Source: Termitomyces sp. T153
Taxonomy: Eukaryota > Basidiomycota > Agaricomycetes > Agaricales > Lyophyllaceae
DNA: 64,000 nucleotides
NCBI GenBank assembly: GCA_018296165.2
Contig: JACKQL020000005.1
Span: forward strand, 1,426,001-1,490,000
Reading direction: 5' to 3'
Shown: positions 12,306 through 25,357 of the stretch, piece after piece
How the letters are laid out: each line of letters opens with the position of its first letter
Numbering within the stretch: position 1 is the stretch's first letter
Made by a program: the position numbers and the translations under genes
Notes under the pieces: model-generated
The model's input: the letters and a program-made list of their open reading frames with translations, nothing else
Database searches by the model: none
Told to the model about the DNA's origin: nothing

Positions 12306-14465
12306 ATGTCTGTCGCATCGTCAATCACTCTGCAACAGCACCCAAGCCTTGGGGGACTCACTCAAATGCCAGAATTGAAGGAAAATTTGCCCGCTGATAG
12401 CTTTCGTGTATACCTCGACCTTCACGAGAATCCTCAAGAGCTCCCTGTCATCAGAAAGTGGGCTGCTGTATTAGCGATCAGCTGTGCTTCACTTTGTGTG
12501 GCTAGTTCTTCATCTATGGTATGTATGTGTGCGTGAGGTAGGATCTTGGCTGATTATTCAAACTACAGGCTGTTTTCGCAGAAGACGGAGTTGCGCAAGA
12601 ATTTAGAATTTCTCGTCTAGTTTCGGTCTTGTCATTGAGTTTATTCGTCGAGGGACTTGGCCTAGGCCCTTTGTTAGTGGGGCCTTTGTCAGAAGTATAT
12701 GGAAGGAACCTAGTATACAGGATATCGTATGGTCTATTCTTTCTGTGCTCTTTCCCCGTAGCATTTGCCCCAAATGCTGGTGTGTTTCAAAATTACGGAC
12801 GACTCGCTCGTGAACAGCTGATGGAATCTCACCTATTGCGTCAGGGGTCTTCCTGGTGTTTCGCTTTTTAGGCGGCTTCTGCGGTTCTGCCTTTCTTAGT
12901 GTTGCCGGAGGAAGTATCAGTGATCTATTTTCTGATTCCACTGTCGCCAAGTGAGTCAAGGTCCTCCCTCTTGTTCTTGCAGACAAATAGTAACGTCATA
13001 TGATGGCTATCTGTATTTCCAGTCCCATGGCCGTTTATACTATCAGCCCCTTCATAGGTCCAGTCCTCGGTCCACTGCTCAGCGGGTAGGACAAATCTTC
13101 GTGGTTGTTCAAAACCTTCCCTACTCAAACGTTTGTGCTAGATTTATCAATCAAGTATGAAACGAACCTTTCGGACTATATATTCTGGTTCTCACTCGTG
13201 ATAGAACCTTTATTGGCGTTGGACATTCAGAATACAAACAATCTGGGTTTTCATACAATACATTGCATTGTTCATAGTAAGCATTGAATTATTCATCTAT
13301 CGTTGGTCTTGCAAATTTTATCAACAATAGCTCGTTCCTGAAACATATACACCAATTCTACTGAGAAAAAAAGCTCGTCGGTGACCTCAGTGCCTTTTTG
13401 CACGGTTGCGGTGATGCCTTACCAACTTTCATCCTTCGACAGGCTACGAGAAGACACCGGAATCACGACATATTGGGCACCTTTGGATAGAGAAAACAGT
13501 CATCTGCTCACAGCGATCGCAATCAGCTGTTACCGACCATTCCGTATGTGCAGTGACTTGCGCATCCACAATCAACAATGCCAATGACTATCTACATGTT
13601 TCATAGAATTGATGATTTTTGACCGGATGGCGCTTCTTCTCAATCTCTGGTAGATCCTTGTTTGATGGAGATATATGAAGGCTAAAAAAATGCAGGACCG
13701 CCCTTATTTTAGGAATTCTCTATCTTGCATTTCAGGCTTTCCCAATCATTTTCGTCAACAACCATGGGTTTAATGTTCAATCAACGGGACTGACCTTCCT
13801 AGGCATCGGGCTTGGCATGATATTGGCAATCTCCTCTCAGCCGTACTGGAACAGGTGAACGTTCTGAGATGATCTAATAGGGTTTTCCTCATGTAACCAA
13901 TCATAGATTATTCGCACATGAAGCAGATAGGCATAGAGGTCAACCACCACCTGAGGTTCGTCTGCTCATGGGAAAGCTTGGTGGTGTTCTTGTCCCTGTC
14001 GGTAAGATCATTGATTTTTCTCCGTGCATTCCCGAATTTGTTTACTGGCCCAGGCCTCTTTTGGATGGCGTTTTCTACATATCCGCGGGTTCCTTGGATC
14101 GTTATCATCATTGCTTCGATTCCGTTCGGGGCAGGGATCTACTTTGTCTTCACTTCGACGTTCACCTATCTTGTAACGGCTTATCGCCCAATTGCGGCAT
14201 CAGCTATGGCTTCCAACAGTGCTCTTCGTTCTGCATTTGCGGCAGTATTTCCTATCTTTGCTCGTCCAATGTATCTCAAATTAGGTACAGTGGGTGCGAC
14301 TGCATTACTGGCAGGATTGACAACATTGATGGCACCATTACCGTGAGTTTTCATTCATTTTGACTCAACATGAAGCATAACACTGTTAATGTGACCTTGC
14401 GTAGTTTCATTTTCTACAAGATTGGAGCTCGCCTCCGCGCCCAATCCCGTTTCACGGCGGAATGA
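12306..14465 (+). CDS. MFS transporter, fungal DHA1 type (polyamine/drug transporter-like)
   Basis: A proton-coupled permease of the plasma membrane, related to the polyamine and multidrug DHA1 group. About ten short introns were removed by eye. The joined frame runs from a cytosolic N-terminus (VYLDLHENPQELP) through TM1 (RKWAAVLAISCASLC), the motif-A loop GPLSEVYGRN, FLGGFCGSAFLSVAGGS, MAVYTISPFIGPVLGPLLSG (motif C region), LVPETYTPILLRKKARRL, a central loop with DTGITTYWAPLDRE, then GFNVQSTGLTFLGIGLGM, VPWIVIIIASIPFG and TAYRPIAASAMASNS, ending FTAE. This is a complete 12-TM arrangement with no stop or frameshift. An in-frame ATG at 12366 is an alternative start; 12306 is chosen for a more usual N-terminal length. 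Substrate cannot be told from sequence. Confidence 0.85.
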
Positions 14466-17369
14466 TAAGGTTTTTTGATAATCCGATGTATATGATATGT
14501 GCGGGATATCATGCGACTACACTAGTAAGTCACCAAGTATTTTGCATTTCATACTTTGACTTCGGTGTCGCCCAAAGGACCTTGTAACTTGTATTTTTGT
14601 AGATCTCTAGAGGGAAATTAGCAAAAAGATACAGCAAATCTGAACGTCGGCCTGTTATATTTATTCTTCAACGCGACGACTGATCCGTCCCGATGTGCAA
14701 AACATTCGAGGGAATTACAAGAACACAGACTCTTGAAAAGAATATCAGGGTCATTGTATGGTTTACTTGCCTCACACATGGACACGTTTTGGCTAATGTT
14801 TGACTCGGAAAATCAAGCAGAAGCTGATTTTTCTGCTTTCTGCGCCGGCTACCCTTCCTGTATGGTCAGTATACAAACAGTAAAATCAAAATCTAGTTGA
14901 GTTGTGAGCGATGGGGACACTGAGGCGCCACTAACTCCATGAGCTGCAGCCAGTAGGGATTAACCATGATAGTATGTACATACTACTTGAAGAGGTGCCG
15001 CCGAGTGATAGCGGAGGCTGAGGATTGCGTCCAGGGCCGGCGTGTTGTCATCACTAACCGACCGTCTCCCTTCGACTTGCACCAAAACCCTTCATCCATT
15101 TCTCTTTGTGTTACATAACTACTTGCTTGGAAATTCGATATACCTGTGTAATGAAATGGAACTGAATGGAGAAATGAACAGACTTCCAATGCTTCTGATG
15201 ATTTTCTCGTGGAGATGTTGGGGCGGCGTGCAGCCATGATCGTTCCGAGAAAAGTTCCGGCGGCTACGACTTTTCAGTAATTGGCTGATTTCTGGGCTTT
15301 CTCGATAAAGACTTGATGTGGCTAAGTAGTACCAGAGATACTCATTGAAGACACATCTATAGAGTTATCAGCCCATTTCCAAAGTTATCAACCCATTTCC
15401 GATGCGTTACGGACCTCCGAACAGTCTTCTCAAAGATCAACTAAGACAGGATTCCTCAATCGACTGGTACGGCTTCTTGACCATGATACAGAACGGATTG
15501 AATGCAATACTGAAACACTTCCGTCTACAAGTCTGAATTCCTAGCATATTCCTTTCAGAAGCAGTTGCTTCGTCAGACCTCAGGTAGAACTAGCTCCGTA
15601 GTACGACCGGACCTTCGAGACGAAGTGATGAACTGGAGTATTTGCTGTTAACGACAGGTCGAAAAAAGTAGTCTAGAATGTCTCAAATTATGGTCGAAGT
15701 CAGAGTGTTGTGAATGACTTGTGTGAGTTGACAGTCACGGGTGCCGGTGATGACTATATGGATGTTGACTTGGCGCGCATACAAAGAGACACTTGCTTAA
15801 GTCTGAGTTGTGTTGATAATCTAAGAGCTACAACACAAGCATGAGATAAACCATTTCCCAGAAAATAGACTGGTATTGATTGGCGCAAGCGCGGTCCATT
15901 TGACACGGGTAAGTAAAAACGAGAAAAGATAGCATGTGTAAAATGAGATATTAAAGGCATAATGAAGGCGAAATGCACCGTAAGGGTAGGTTTAGTACAC
16001 GCCAGGGAAAAACCACCAGGGGTAGCGATGGATATTGGATCGACTTTTTCCTTGATAGCTTCCTCATCTAGTTGTCTTCGGCTTGCGCTCTGTTACAGCA
16101 AAGCGTCCTCGCCCACGATGTCAACCACCAGGGGTGCCAAACCGGGAATCCTGAGCGGACCGCCTGAAGTTAACCATGCGCCTTTGGAAAAGTGAGAGAA
16201 CACAAGGCCGCCGACAATCAGCATAGATTTCGTGTAAGCCGAGTGTAAGCCGAGTGTCTGAGGAACGAGTACAACCTTCGTGTCAGTAAAATGTGATTAG
16301 GGTCGATGGTGAGAGGTCATAGGTGAAAAGGCCTCCAGGAATGTGGAAAAAGTCGAGGCGGATTAAGTACCAAGTGCCACGGGAATCACGTCAATTACAA
16401 AGAGTGGAGTATCGTAGACAAGCTGGGTGCGATGGTGGGAAGGAACAGATGAGAGTCGAAGTGAAAATTGAGATTGGATAGGGAATAGGTGACAGAGAGC
16501 ATATGTAGAGCTCTAAAAGCTTAGTGGTGCCTATACATATGAGGAGTTACATGCTGCAAATAGATGAGCCAGATACCCAGAACCATATTCGGCTACTGAA
16601 AGAAGCTGCATTAGATCTTGTCATTCATCCCATCATCAAACGTACAAGTGATTGGAAAAACAATCATTTGAGTGCATTGCGCGTAATTCATCTGGCGATG
16701 ATTGCAACTATGTTCTTTGACCAGACGTTTCTCTGCGTTTCCTGGGCATTGCGAGCTTGTACCACTAGAGAAGGTAATAGAAAAACGAAAGCACAAAGAA
16801 GCCGCGAAGCCGCCGGACTCTGGCCCGCTTCGGCATATCTCGGCCTCGGTTTTCTGAGTGCTAGATGTGTCCGTAGCATTGTCATGTGTCCGTCGCTTTC
16901 TAACAATTGGCCACTACTTTGTATTGGTGGTGTTCAGCTGTCCTGCAAGCAAGCTTCCTTTGTGCCTTCTTCCACGTGAAAAAGCGCTGTCGATTTATAT
17001 CTGTACAGCTTTGGTTCGTGTTCCGGAAACTGAGGCTCTCAAATGCTCCTTGCCTGAGACTCCAAATGCAAGACTTTGAAACAAAAAGACGTGGAAAGTG
17101 GTGGATGCTTTTAAGTGGATTGTTAGAAGCCCTACGAGCAAAATGTTGACCCGTGGGCAGTACATAAAAACCGGGACAGTCGGCGCTGGTAATACTAAAT
17201 CGAACGACGGTCCAGATTACTTTAAATGGCCTATTTCTGCCATTGACAAGTTCAATATTCCCAAGAGATATTCCCAATGTCACAAATCATGCCGTCGGCT
17301 AATGATTCGTGGATTTTTGCCGATTTACCATATCAATCTCTTCCTCTTTCTCACCAAAAACTCGAACCA
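14466..17369. other. Intergenic region, no gene recognised
   Basis: About 2.9 kb without recognisable coding motifs. Frames such as 16524-16979 (plus) have no family signature, and their codons look like chance reading. It holds the 3' flank of the MFS gene and the promoter of the flavin oxidoreductase. Confidence 0.4.
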
Positions 17370-18642
17370 ATGACTACTCCTCGACTTTTTCAGCCTATTA
17401 ACGTTGGAACGACCAAGCTTCAACATCGTCTCGTTCTTGCGCCGCTGACACGATTTAGATCAACAAAAACTCATGTCCCTGTGCTGCCATTAGTAAAAGA
17501 GTATTACTCGCAGCGCAGTTCTACTCCAGGATCTTTACTCATTACCGAGGCTACCTTTATTGCTGCCAAAGCTGGAGGATACCACAACGTTCCTGGGATC
17601 TGGAATGATGAACAGATCAATGCCTGGAAGGAGGTGCGTATCAGGTCCTCAGTTTGATAGATTATCTATTTGTGCTAGCGAAAATCTCTAGGTGACTGAT
17701 CAGGTACATGCGAATGGGTCCTTCATTTTTGTCCAACTCTGGGCTCTGGGACGCGCTGCAGATCCGGATATTTTATCATCCGAAGGACACCCTTTTGTAG
17801 CACCTTCGCCTATAGCCATTGCTTCTAAGCCTACTCCTTTACCTCGAGAACTGACGATAGACGAGATCCAAGAATACACGAGCCTTTATGTGAAAGCTGC
17901 AAAAAATGCTGTTGAGAAAGCTGGATTCGACGGGGTCGAGATTCACGGCGCGAATGGCTATATTGTTGATCAATTCTTGCAAGAGCGCAGTAATCAGAGG
18001 TCTGACCAGTATGGAGGGAGTATACAGGCATGCAGCAAGTTTGGTTTGGACGTTGTAGATGCTGTCGTAGAGGCAATTGGTGCAGAGAGGACAGCTATTC
18101 GTCTTAGCCCTTGGAGCACCTTCCAGGGTAAGATCCATCCATCGTCTCACACCACCGCTGAAGCTGTTGCAGATATGGGCTCCGACGACCCGATACCTCA
18201 ATTCAGCTATTTTGTTTCCACTTTGAAAGCTCGACACCCACATATGGCGTATCTGCATCTTGTAGAACCGCGTATTATGGGAAGTACTGATTGTGTCGCT
18301 GCTGAGCATGAATCAAATGACTTCATCCGTGTCATCTGGGGTCCGGCACCGTTGATCGTAGCTGGCGGATACACGCGAGAGTCAGCAATCGAGATCGCAG
18401 AGGCACATGAGGGTGAACTTGTGGCATTCGGTCGTTACTATATCTCTAATGCGAGTACTCTGACTGTGTTCCTTGAATCTAACTGACTTTTTGTACAGCC
18501 TGATCTTCCACGACGTGTGATTAAGGACATCCCTTTCACTCCCTACGATCGAAAAACATTCTATGCGCCCGTTGGGGACGAAGATGGCACCGAGCATGGG
18601 TATATCGATCATCATTTCTATGATTCACATGCACACCTTTAG
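17370..18642 (+). CDS. Old-yellow-enzyme family NADH:flavin oxidoreductase
   Basis: An FMN-dependent ene-reductase of the OYE family, which reduces activated C=C bonds with NAD(P)H; the natural substrate is unknown. The ATG at 17370 starts MTTPRLFQPINVGTTKLQHR, the usual beginning. Motifs in order: LAPLTRFRS, SLLITEATFI, QLWALGRAADP, the HGANGYIVDQFLQERSN substrate-binding segment (His and Asn present), YGGSIQACSKF, RLSPWSTFQ, IVAGGYTRE (FMN phosphate loop) and VAFGRYYISNPDLP. The C-terminus is YIDHHFYDSHAHL. There are three introns. The second (starting after the WSTFQ codons, ending near 18172) has no stop in frame and could be retained. The third, from about 18451, starts with GCGAGT, a GC-AG intron. 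Length about 365 residues, normal for the family. Confidence 0.85.
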
Positions 18643-19846
18643 AACTATAGTATGTGACATTGCTTCTTTGTCAGTAGGAGAATCTTATTCCAGCCGTCCA
18701 TTTCTCAAAACCGCGTTATTGACATTGCATGTTTCAATGGAACATGGTATTGGCCTGTGTTCCACCTCTCGGCTTCTGGACGTATTTATGTCTTGACCAA
18801 TCTGACACACGTGCTTCAATGTTGACCCATGAGCCAGAACACTCCATCCATCTGTCATACAAAGCCTCCGTGGGATTCAATGCGTCATATGTACAATGTA
18901 CAGTGGTACATCATTTGAGTTTGACCTTGCTCTTCAACGGCTTGAAGCTTCAATGACAAGGCAATAATTTGACTATGTAGTCAAAGTCGGCTAGTTGTTC
19001 TTAATATTGCAGTAGACTTGCCATACAAGTAGTTTGATTGGTCCTTTACTTCAGCTTTCCCTTGGAACCTCACTTCGCGTCTCGCTATTGAAGCAACTGC
19101 TTCATCACAAATCAAGAGTTGCAATTGGGCTTAATCACTTCCACATCTGTCGAGTTTATCACTCGCGACGTGAACAGTAGCCGTTCCTTTGATGTTCCTG
19201 ACAACGCTTTGTGGGCATTCCTCTATCCTCACGTACGATGTCCATGATGCAGCCGGGTGCAGCATAATCGATGTATACAATTGTGTGTATAGTAATGTCC
19301 GTATCCCCATTCCCGAAGTGCTCAGCGAACCCTCGTACTCCGATCTTTATTGAGGGTAAAAGTGGACAAATTTTGACGGTCTTCCTGAGTTTCAGAGGTG
19401 GACTTGGGAGATACCCTTGCGAACTGTGAGGTGACCATACCATTGATGGTGGCGTATTACATGAAATTACAAGCTGTAATATTGAAGTTGCCATTGATGG
19501 GAAATCGTCGGACCGTCTTATCTCGTCGGGCGACCGCGAATACTCCACTGTCGCCTCAGGACAACTTCTATGAAATGGAAGTTTCTCAATGACTAAAATC
19601 ATTTCACGTCAACCATGACTACACAGCTTCTTACATGTGTTTCATCTATTCAGCCCCTTATCCTGTCAATAGGACATCTTAACATCGGAGGTACTTGGCC
19701 CTTTGGTTCTGGACAAGATAACGCTTGGTATGTATCCGTATCAAGGTTTCTCTTATCGCGGTCAGTGCCTGGCAGAGTGGCACTGCACTTGTATCTCCTA
19801 CATATAAGTAGACTATAACTGACACGTCTTGTGACAGCCCCACTCT
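18643..19846. other. Intergenic region, no gene recognised
   Basis: A minus-strand frame of 147 codons at 19159-19602 is the longest but matches nothing I recognise and has no splice support. The promoter of the DUF3602 gene should lie just before 19847. Confidence 0.35.
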
Positions 19847-20749
19847 ATGACTAGTGATCACTCCAAATCCCTCGGCCGCGAGGTCTACGTGAGTTCTCGG
19901 AACTCATACTTGTCGTCAAGGGGTATAGGAAGCTGAGTGAGACGGGCATTCTTGTTTACAGCAATCTTCTGGCCGTGGAGGTGCAGGAAATATACGTCAA
20001 GCGTCAGACTCGCGTGACAGCAGGCCTGTAGATGGTCCCGACGACTTTTCTGTCTCCCGCGGCAGAGAGCTCGTTCCAACTCATATGAAGGTAGATTGTC
20101 TTTCGGCAACAATATATTATCTATTGATAGGCACGATTGTGGCTCTAGAACTTCTATACTGGTCGTGGAGGGGCAGGCAACATCCGTTCTCCGTCTCGTG
20201 ATCCCACTGTACCCACCGTTGTGGAACCCGTCATTATAGAGGAGAGGGAGTTGATTCGTGCTCACAATGCTGCTTCCTCAGACGAACCTGTGCGTCATTA
20301 TTCCATAATCCGGAATCATATGCAATTAGCATCAATTGCTCACCATCTATTAAGTTCTCGTCTGGCCGTGGTGGTGCCGGCAATATCGTTCAGACTTCTT
20401 CTCGTTCGCGTTCTCGTGGTCCTACCTATATTCATTCTACAGGACGTGGCGGTGCAGGGAACATCCTGTCTGGAACTGCTGGCGATTCGTACGTTGGTGA
20501 GCTAAAGGACAATGTAGAAAGGAAGGTCCACGCGCATGATAGTGACTTGTATGTGCGATTTTTTCCTGCATCTTTCGGTCTTGAGCTTGTGTTGTGTCCG
20601 ACAGGCATTCAACGGGACGCGGCGGCCTTGCTAACATCACTGCAACGCCTGATCCGCCCGTTGAGCACTCACGTCATACCCATGTACCTGGGGGGTATAT
20701 ATCGAGTGGACGTGGAGGGGCTGGCAATATTGCTAAGGATGTTTCTTAG
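19847..20749 (+). CDS. DUF3602 (Par32-like) GRGGAGN-repeat protein
   Basis: Five exons: 19847-19888, 19962-20090, 20149-20289, 20355-20548 and 20605-20749, all with GT-AG introns. The protein, about 215 residues, starts MTSDHSKSLGREVY and is built on six copies of a short motif: SSGRGGAGNI, YTGRGGAGNI, SSGRGGAGNI, STGRGGAGNI, STGRGGLANI and SSGRGGAGNI. The linkers are Ser/Arg/Pro-rich and look disordered. This is the DUF3602 family, whose best-known member is yeast Par32, a phosphoprotein downstream of TORC1 that down-regulates ammonium permeases. A regulatory role in nitrogen signalling is only an analogy here. No enzyme domain or membrane segment is seen. It converges with the transporter gene, whose stop lies 185 bp away. 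Confidence 0.85.
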
Positions 20750-20933
20750 ACAGGCGCCTTCTTGACGTTCTTAAATCAAGGTACTACATTACGATGTCCT
20801 GACCTGTTCGCCTTCACTAATTCGTACGCCCAGAACAAGACACTGTACTTACCTGAATGTTATTCCATATTGATGTTATTATATGTCATCTGATGTCCAC
20901 AACAAATACTTACAATAAATGTTATCTTGGGCA

Positions 20934-23900
20934 TTATGTCTCTTGCGACAGTCTAAAATGGACACCCGGAGTATCACCTGACCCAGCACCGAACTCAGGT
21001 TCTTTCGTGTACGTTCGACCAAACCCAATTCCGTGTATGTGGTATTGCTCACCCACAATCTCCTTCGCTGCAACCATTAGCCTATCGAGGCGAGTAATGA
21101 GGCCATACGCGGTGGACACGCCAACACAGAAGAACCTATGAGTACGTAAGGCAATAGCGTGTGAAAATGAAAAACGGATGAACGCACAGATACTGCTCGT
21201 CCTTCAATGTCTCGAGCGTGAGCGTCCGAGGTAATCCATAATCCTCTTCCGATTCCTTGTGTATGATATCAAGCCCATGGTACAGGGTCATGAAACGATC
21301 GAGAAGTGGACACGGAGAAATCTGAGGTAATGCTGAGCCAGAGCGCAATGCAGTGGATATCATTGCTGCACGAGTAGAAAAAAAAGTTAGATATCACAAC
21401 ACAAATGAGGCGAAAAAAACTAAAGATATGTACTCATGACTGAGAGAACATCTCCTTGAAAATCGGTATCGTCAAACCTCGTTCTACGAAGTAGTGCCCG
21501 AGCCCAAGCCGGCTCCAGATGCTTGAAGACGGACATGAGATGGGAAAGACTATATGCAATTTGCCTAGCGGATGCATTGATAGATACCACACGAATTAAA
21601 AGGTGATAAGGAAACTTACAATTGTATGTCCCAGAGATTGTGATATCGCTCTACCGGCCAGGGCCCACGGAGGGATAACTAAAGAGAACACAAGTCAAAA
21701 TGAAACTCAACACCAATCATTCAAAATTTCAATCCTACCTCGTAGACAGCATTTGTACGAACAACTTTAGACCGTATGAGCTTGGCACGGATCGCACTTA
21801 AGCTCAAATTGATCTCATGTATATCATTTGCCCTTTTGTGGTCCGCAAAACTTACGATGGCACAATATATAGCACCAATTTCGGCACACGTTGTTGCTAG
21901 AACGCTCCGCTGGTAACGCCGGATAGTCGTCGCCGGGGGTAAGAACGACGCGATGCTATGGAGATCATTAGAATTGGATAACTAAAAGCGGTGTGAACTC
22001 ACAACGCAGCGAAAACGCCTACAACGACGAGGACAAATCGACGCTTGACGCATTCATGAGTCAACTAATGGTCATTCATACTCTACATGGGTCTTACCCA
22101 TGCTACTGAAAACCCATACCCGGGAGTACCAGGGAGAATCTGATGCACATCTTGGTAGGAATAGCCGATCACCTATGGTACACATCATGAATGGACATCT
22201 CATTCAACAGCAATCCTGAAAATACAAAGACAAACCAGCATACAAGTGACACCCAGTACGATAATCGTCATTGGGGGCCCAGGCCAATACAGTCGAGCGA
22301 AAAAGAGGATTGGGAAGCAGACAGCGCAGACCGCAGCCAGTCCATAAGCATTTCCTCTTCCCGAGCCACATGAAATATACCTAGTAGGACAACTGTCAAA
22401 GAAGGAAAACGAGGCCAGATGTCAACGCTCACCACATCACCATACCTCCCACTCCACCCAAGAATGTTGCCAATATACGAGACACGAAACCAAAAATCGT
22501 GTCGCCCTGGAAACGCGCGATGGTGACCTGTCCCATAATGCTGCATAGTCAAGCATTCATCGAACCCAAGTCTAGACAAGTACAGATTTTTATACCCACA
22601 TCGCCCATACAAAACGGTTATCTGAAGGTGTCTGAACAGTAATTCACTCAAATAGATGGAAATCATACCGTACGCAAAGAAGGAGCTCGAAGGAAACATG
22701 AAAGGCAACGAAAGAAGAACTAGAAAGCGGAAGAATGAATGAAGTGAAATTGTCTTTCAACAGTACTCACGCGTCAAGCAACCAGCTTTGATCCCGAAAA
22801 GGACATTTCCACCAGCTAATCCAGTCAATGAGAAATAAAGATATCCCATGATCGACTCAAACAAATTTCGCGGGGGTAGTGAGTCTGGGTCACGGCGCAG
22901 TGGCATACCCAAATCTTCATTAGTCGCGGGTTCCATGCCTTGAATGGTATCTTGAAAGAAAGAGAGGCTTGTAAGTTAGTAGCTAGTGGATGACACGACA
23001 GAGACGAGCGAACCGGGATCTTCGTCTTCTGCATGCTGGGAATTATCCGTAATTTGCCAGTTATTCGATCTGAATAGTCGCTCGACTGGCGTCCACAGGC
23101 GTTGGGTAGTGCGCTCCTTCTCGAGGCGTATCATTTCGTCTATCTACACCTGTGCATTAGAGGGCGGCCGATCGGATCTCAAGAAACACACCATCTCAAT
23201 GATGATCAACACGAATTGGATAAGGTGATATTGGTACACATAGGCTTGAAAGAGGTGGCGGTGCGGCGGCAAATCGTGCTCTGGTTGACCCTCATTAGGT
23301 TCGAACGAAGGTCGGTAAAGATCTAGAACACGGAACCTATATTGCAGAAACGTCAGTCCTGCTCTCATAGGAAGTAGAAATCAACAAACCTTCCCTCCTG
23401 TCGAAAACTTTTGATTGAGGTAAAAAGATCATCCCGGATCTTCTCGTGCTCTGCAAGTTGCTTGGCCCACTGTTCCTTCGTTCCCCGAGTATTCAGAAGA
23501 AACTTCATTCTACCTACGCGGACGCCGGCGAGCCAGTCATTGACAGTCGAGAGTCCACGACCGCATTCGTCAAGAACATCGTGACAGCTAATGACGACAT
23601 TATCAGCCAGACGCAGGGAACAAGTTTTAGTTGTATAGCGAAGAAATCAAGAACTATGACCACTTACCAGTCATTGAGGCTCACCACCATCTGCGCCGTA
23701 TATTCCTCGATATAAGGATCATGTAATCTTGTTGCTTCCAGGTTCATGTACCTTTGAGACTCAAAAACCCCGACCGCATTTTCATGTCTGCGCATTCCAG
23801 GATAAAAATGCAATAGATCACGATGTAGATGTCTAGTTAAATTGACATGGAAGTTTTGATGTGAGTGCGATGGAGACAACGGATGGGATGACATCGACGC

Positions 23901-25357
23901 CGAGTGAGTCTGATTTGCCATGAGCCCATCGTGCCCGTCTACAGACGGTTGACGCGAGAGAGCTGGTGTCTGGGGAACAGATATAGCAGGCGTAGCTGGG
24001 AATCTGGGTCTTGTCGGATCAACGAGAGTAAAGTACACTCCCATCCCGTTCGCACGAACTGCTGCGCGTCGCGCCAAGTCATGGAATGGCACGAAGTCCT
24101 CTGGAGAGTAGCGACCATAGATGAGGTCACTGCGCAGAAGACGTGATGCAGCCGCGAGGGGTGACAATGCATTGTCTGCTTGGGCAACGGTTTTCGCTAT
24201 CAGTGTAGCAGCTTCTGAGAAGGCGGGATCACGCGTCGACGTCGCAAGGATGTCTTTATGCTGTCCCAAGGTGATCATGAGCGGGGCGAGGACCCCGGAA
24301 AGAGAGTTGGTGAAGTGGGCGGATATCGAAGAGGGAAAGACAAGCATTGAAGTAGAGAGGGCAACAACGGAATGGAACACGAGCGGAAGAACGACGACAT
24401 GTCCAATCTGGTAATATGGGAAAGGGAACAACACCGCAGTTGTTAGCGATATATCTGATGAATTCAGCAAGACAGAGGGACATAGATGAGATGATGCTTA
24501 CCGAGGCAAACACACGCAAATATACATGGAATTGTGTACGGGCCAGGGCCTTTGTGCGCTCTGAAGAATAGGATGAAGGAGCTGCCCAGGAAAATGAACA
24601 CTCCGAAGATGACCGCCGGCTGCGTATTATGTATTAGATGTGAGGTAGAATACAGAGGAGAGGAACGTACAGCAGCTTCAATATACTGGCCGCGAACAAC
24701 GTCTGCGAGTCCTGCATTTGTGTTGCGATTTGTGCGTGCTAAGTCAGCAAATTTGATACCAAGGCAGGACCATCTATGGGAATTGATAATTTCACGCCAA
24801 TCGTCATAATGTTAACGAGAACAGTTACTCACGCCCAACTCAATGAAGCGAACAACATGATGAGAACTTCGCGCTCCAATACAGAGAGGAAGGGGTCACT
24901 GGGCGGAGACAGCACCGATGCTGGGGATACCTGTGAGATGACGTTGCGAGGAGACAGGTGTTGAACCAACCAATTAGAATCAGAAAGCTAGCCTGCCATA
25001 CCATAGTGACAATCGTTGCCAGATTGAGATGATTGAACTCAAACATACCTGACCGAAGAATACCTGGACAGGCGGGATTATGAAGAGCACAAGTGCAAGC
25101 CACGCTGCGACTGCACATCGGATTATAGGCTTAAACTTCGGGTACTTCAAGTTTGTCGGGATCCACTGCAGAACGGCGGGCGTTCTCCACTGGTGTCTCT
25201 TTTCTTTGTCCTTCGAAACCTCCTTAGCTCCATCTTTCTCCCCATTGTCGAATGCCAAGCCATGTCTCTCGATATCGACAGCGAGGGATGCGCGTCGGCG
25301 AATGCCTTGGTGTGGGGCGTTACTAGCACCCTCTATATTATAGACTACGTGGGACAT
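20934..25357 (-). CDS. Aromatic-acid-exporter-like membrane protein (ArAE_2_N / DUF2421)
   Basis: A large fungal membrane protein of about 1,000 residues in many exons. The chosen ATG at 25357 gives MSHVVYNIEGASN; a longer start at 25420 is possible. N-terminal features are a basic cytosolic tail, then ArAE_2_N with hydrophobic segments (RCAVAAWLALVLFIIPP, AVLFPFPYYQIGHVVVLPLV, VFHSVVALSTSMLVFPSS), followed by a cytosolic part with SFRQEGRFRVLDLYRPSFEP. A DPDSLPPRNLFESIMGYLYF segment leads to the second membrane block (FUSC-like), and the C-terminal ArAE_2/DUF2421 region ends HFRLSQET. The family is described as a putative six-TM transporter of ER or plasma membrane, related to bacterial aromatic acid exporters. 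Individual exon ends in 21400-22800 are less certain. No break was seen. It is the last intact gene before the repeat cluster. Confidence 0.8.

Noticed and set aside
12041..12361. Minus-strand frame upstream of the MFS gene
   Set aside because: No family motif or splice partner, and it overlaps the 5' part of the MFS gene.
16524..16979. 151-codon plus-strand frame
   Set aside because: No recognisable domain and no splice context; treated as chance.
19159..19602. 147-codon minus-strand frame
   Set aside because: No motif recognised; amino-acid composition looks random.
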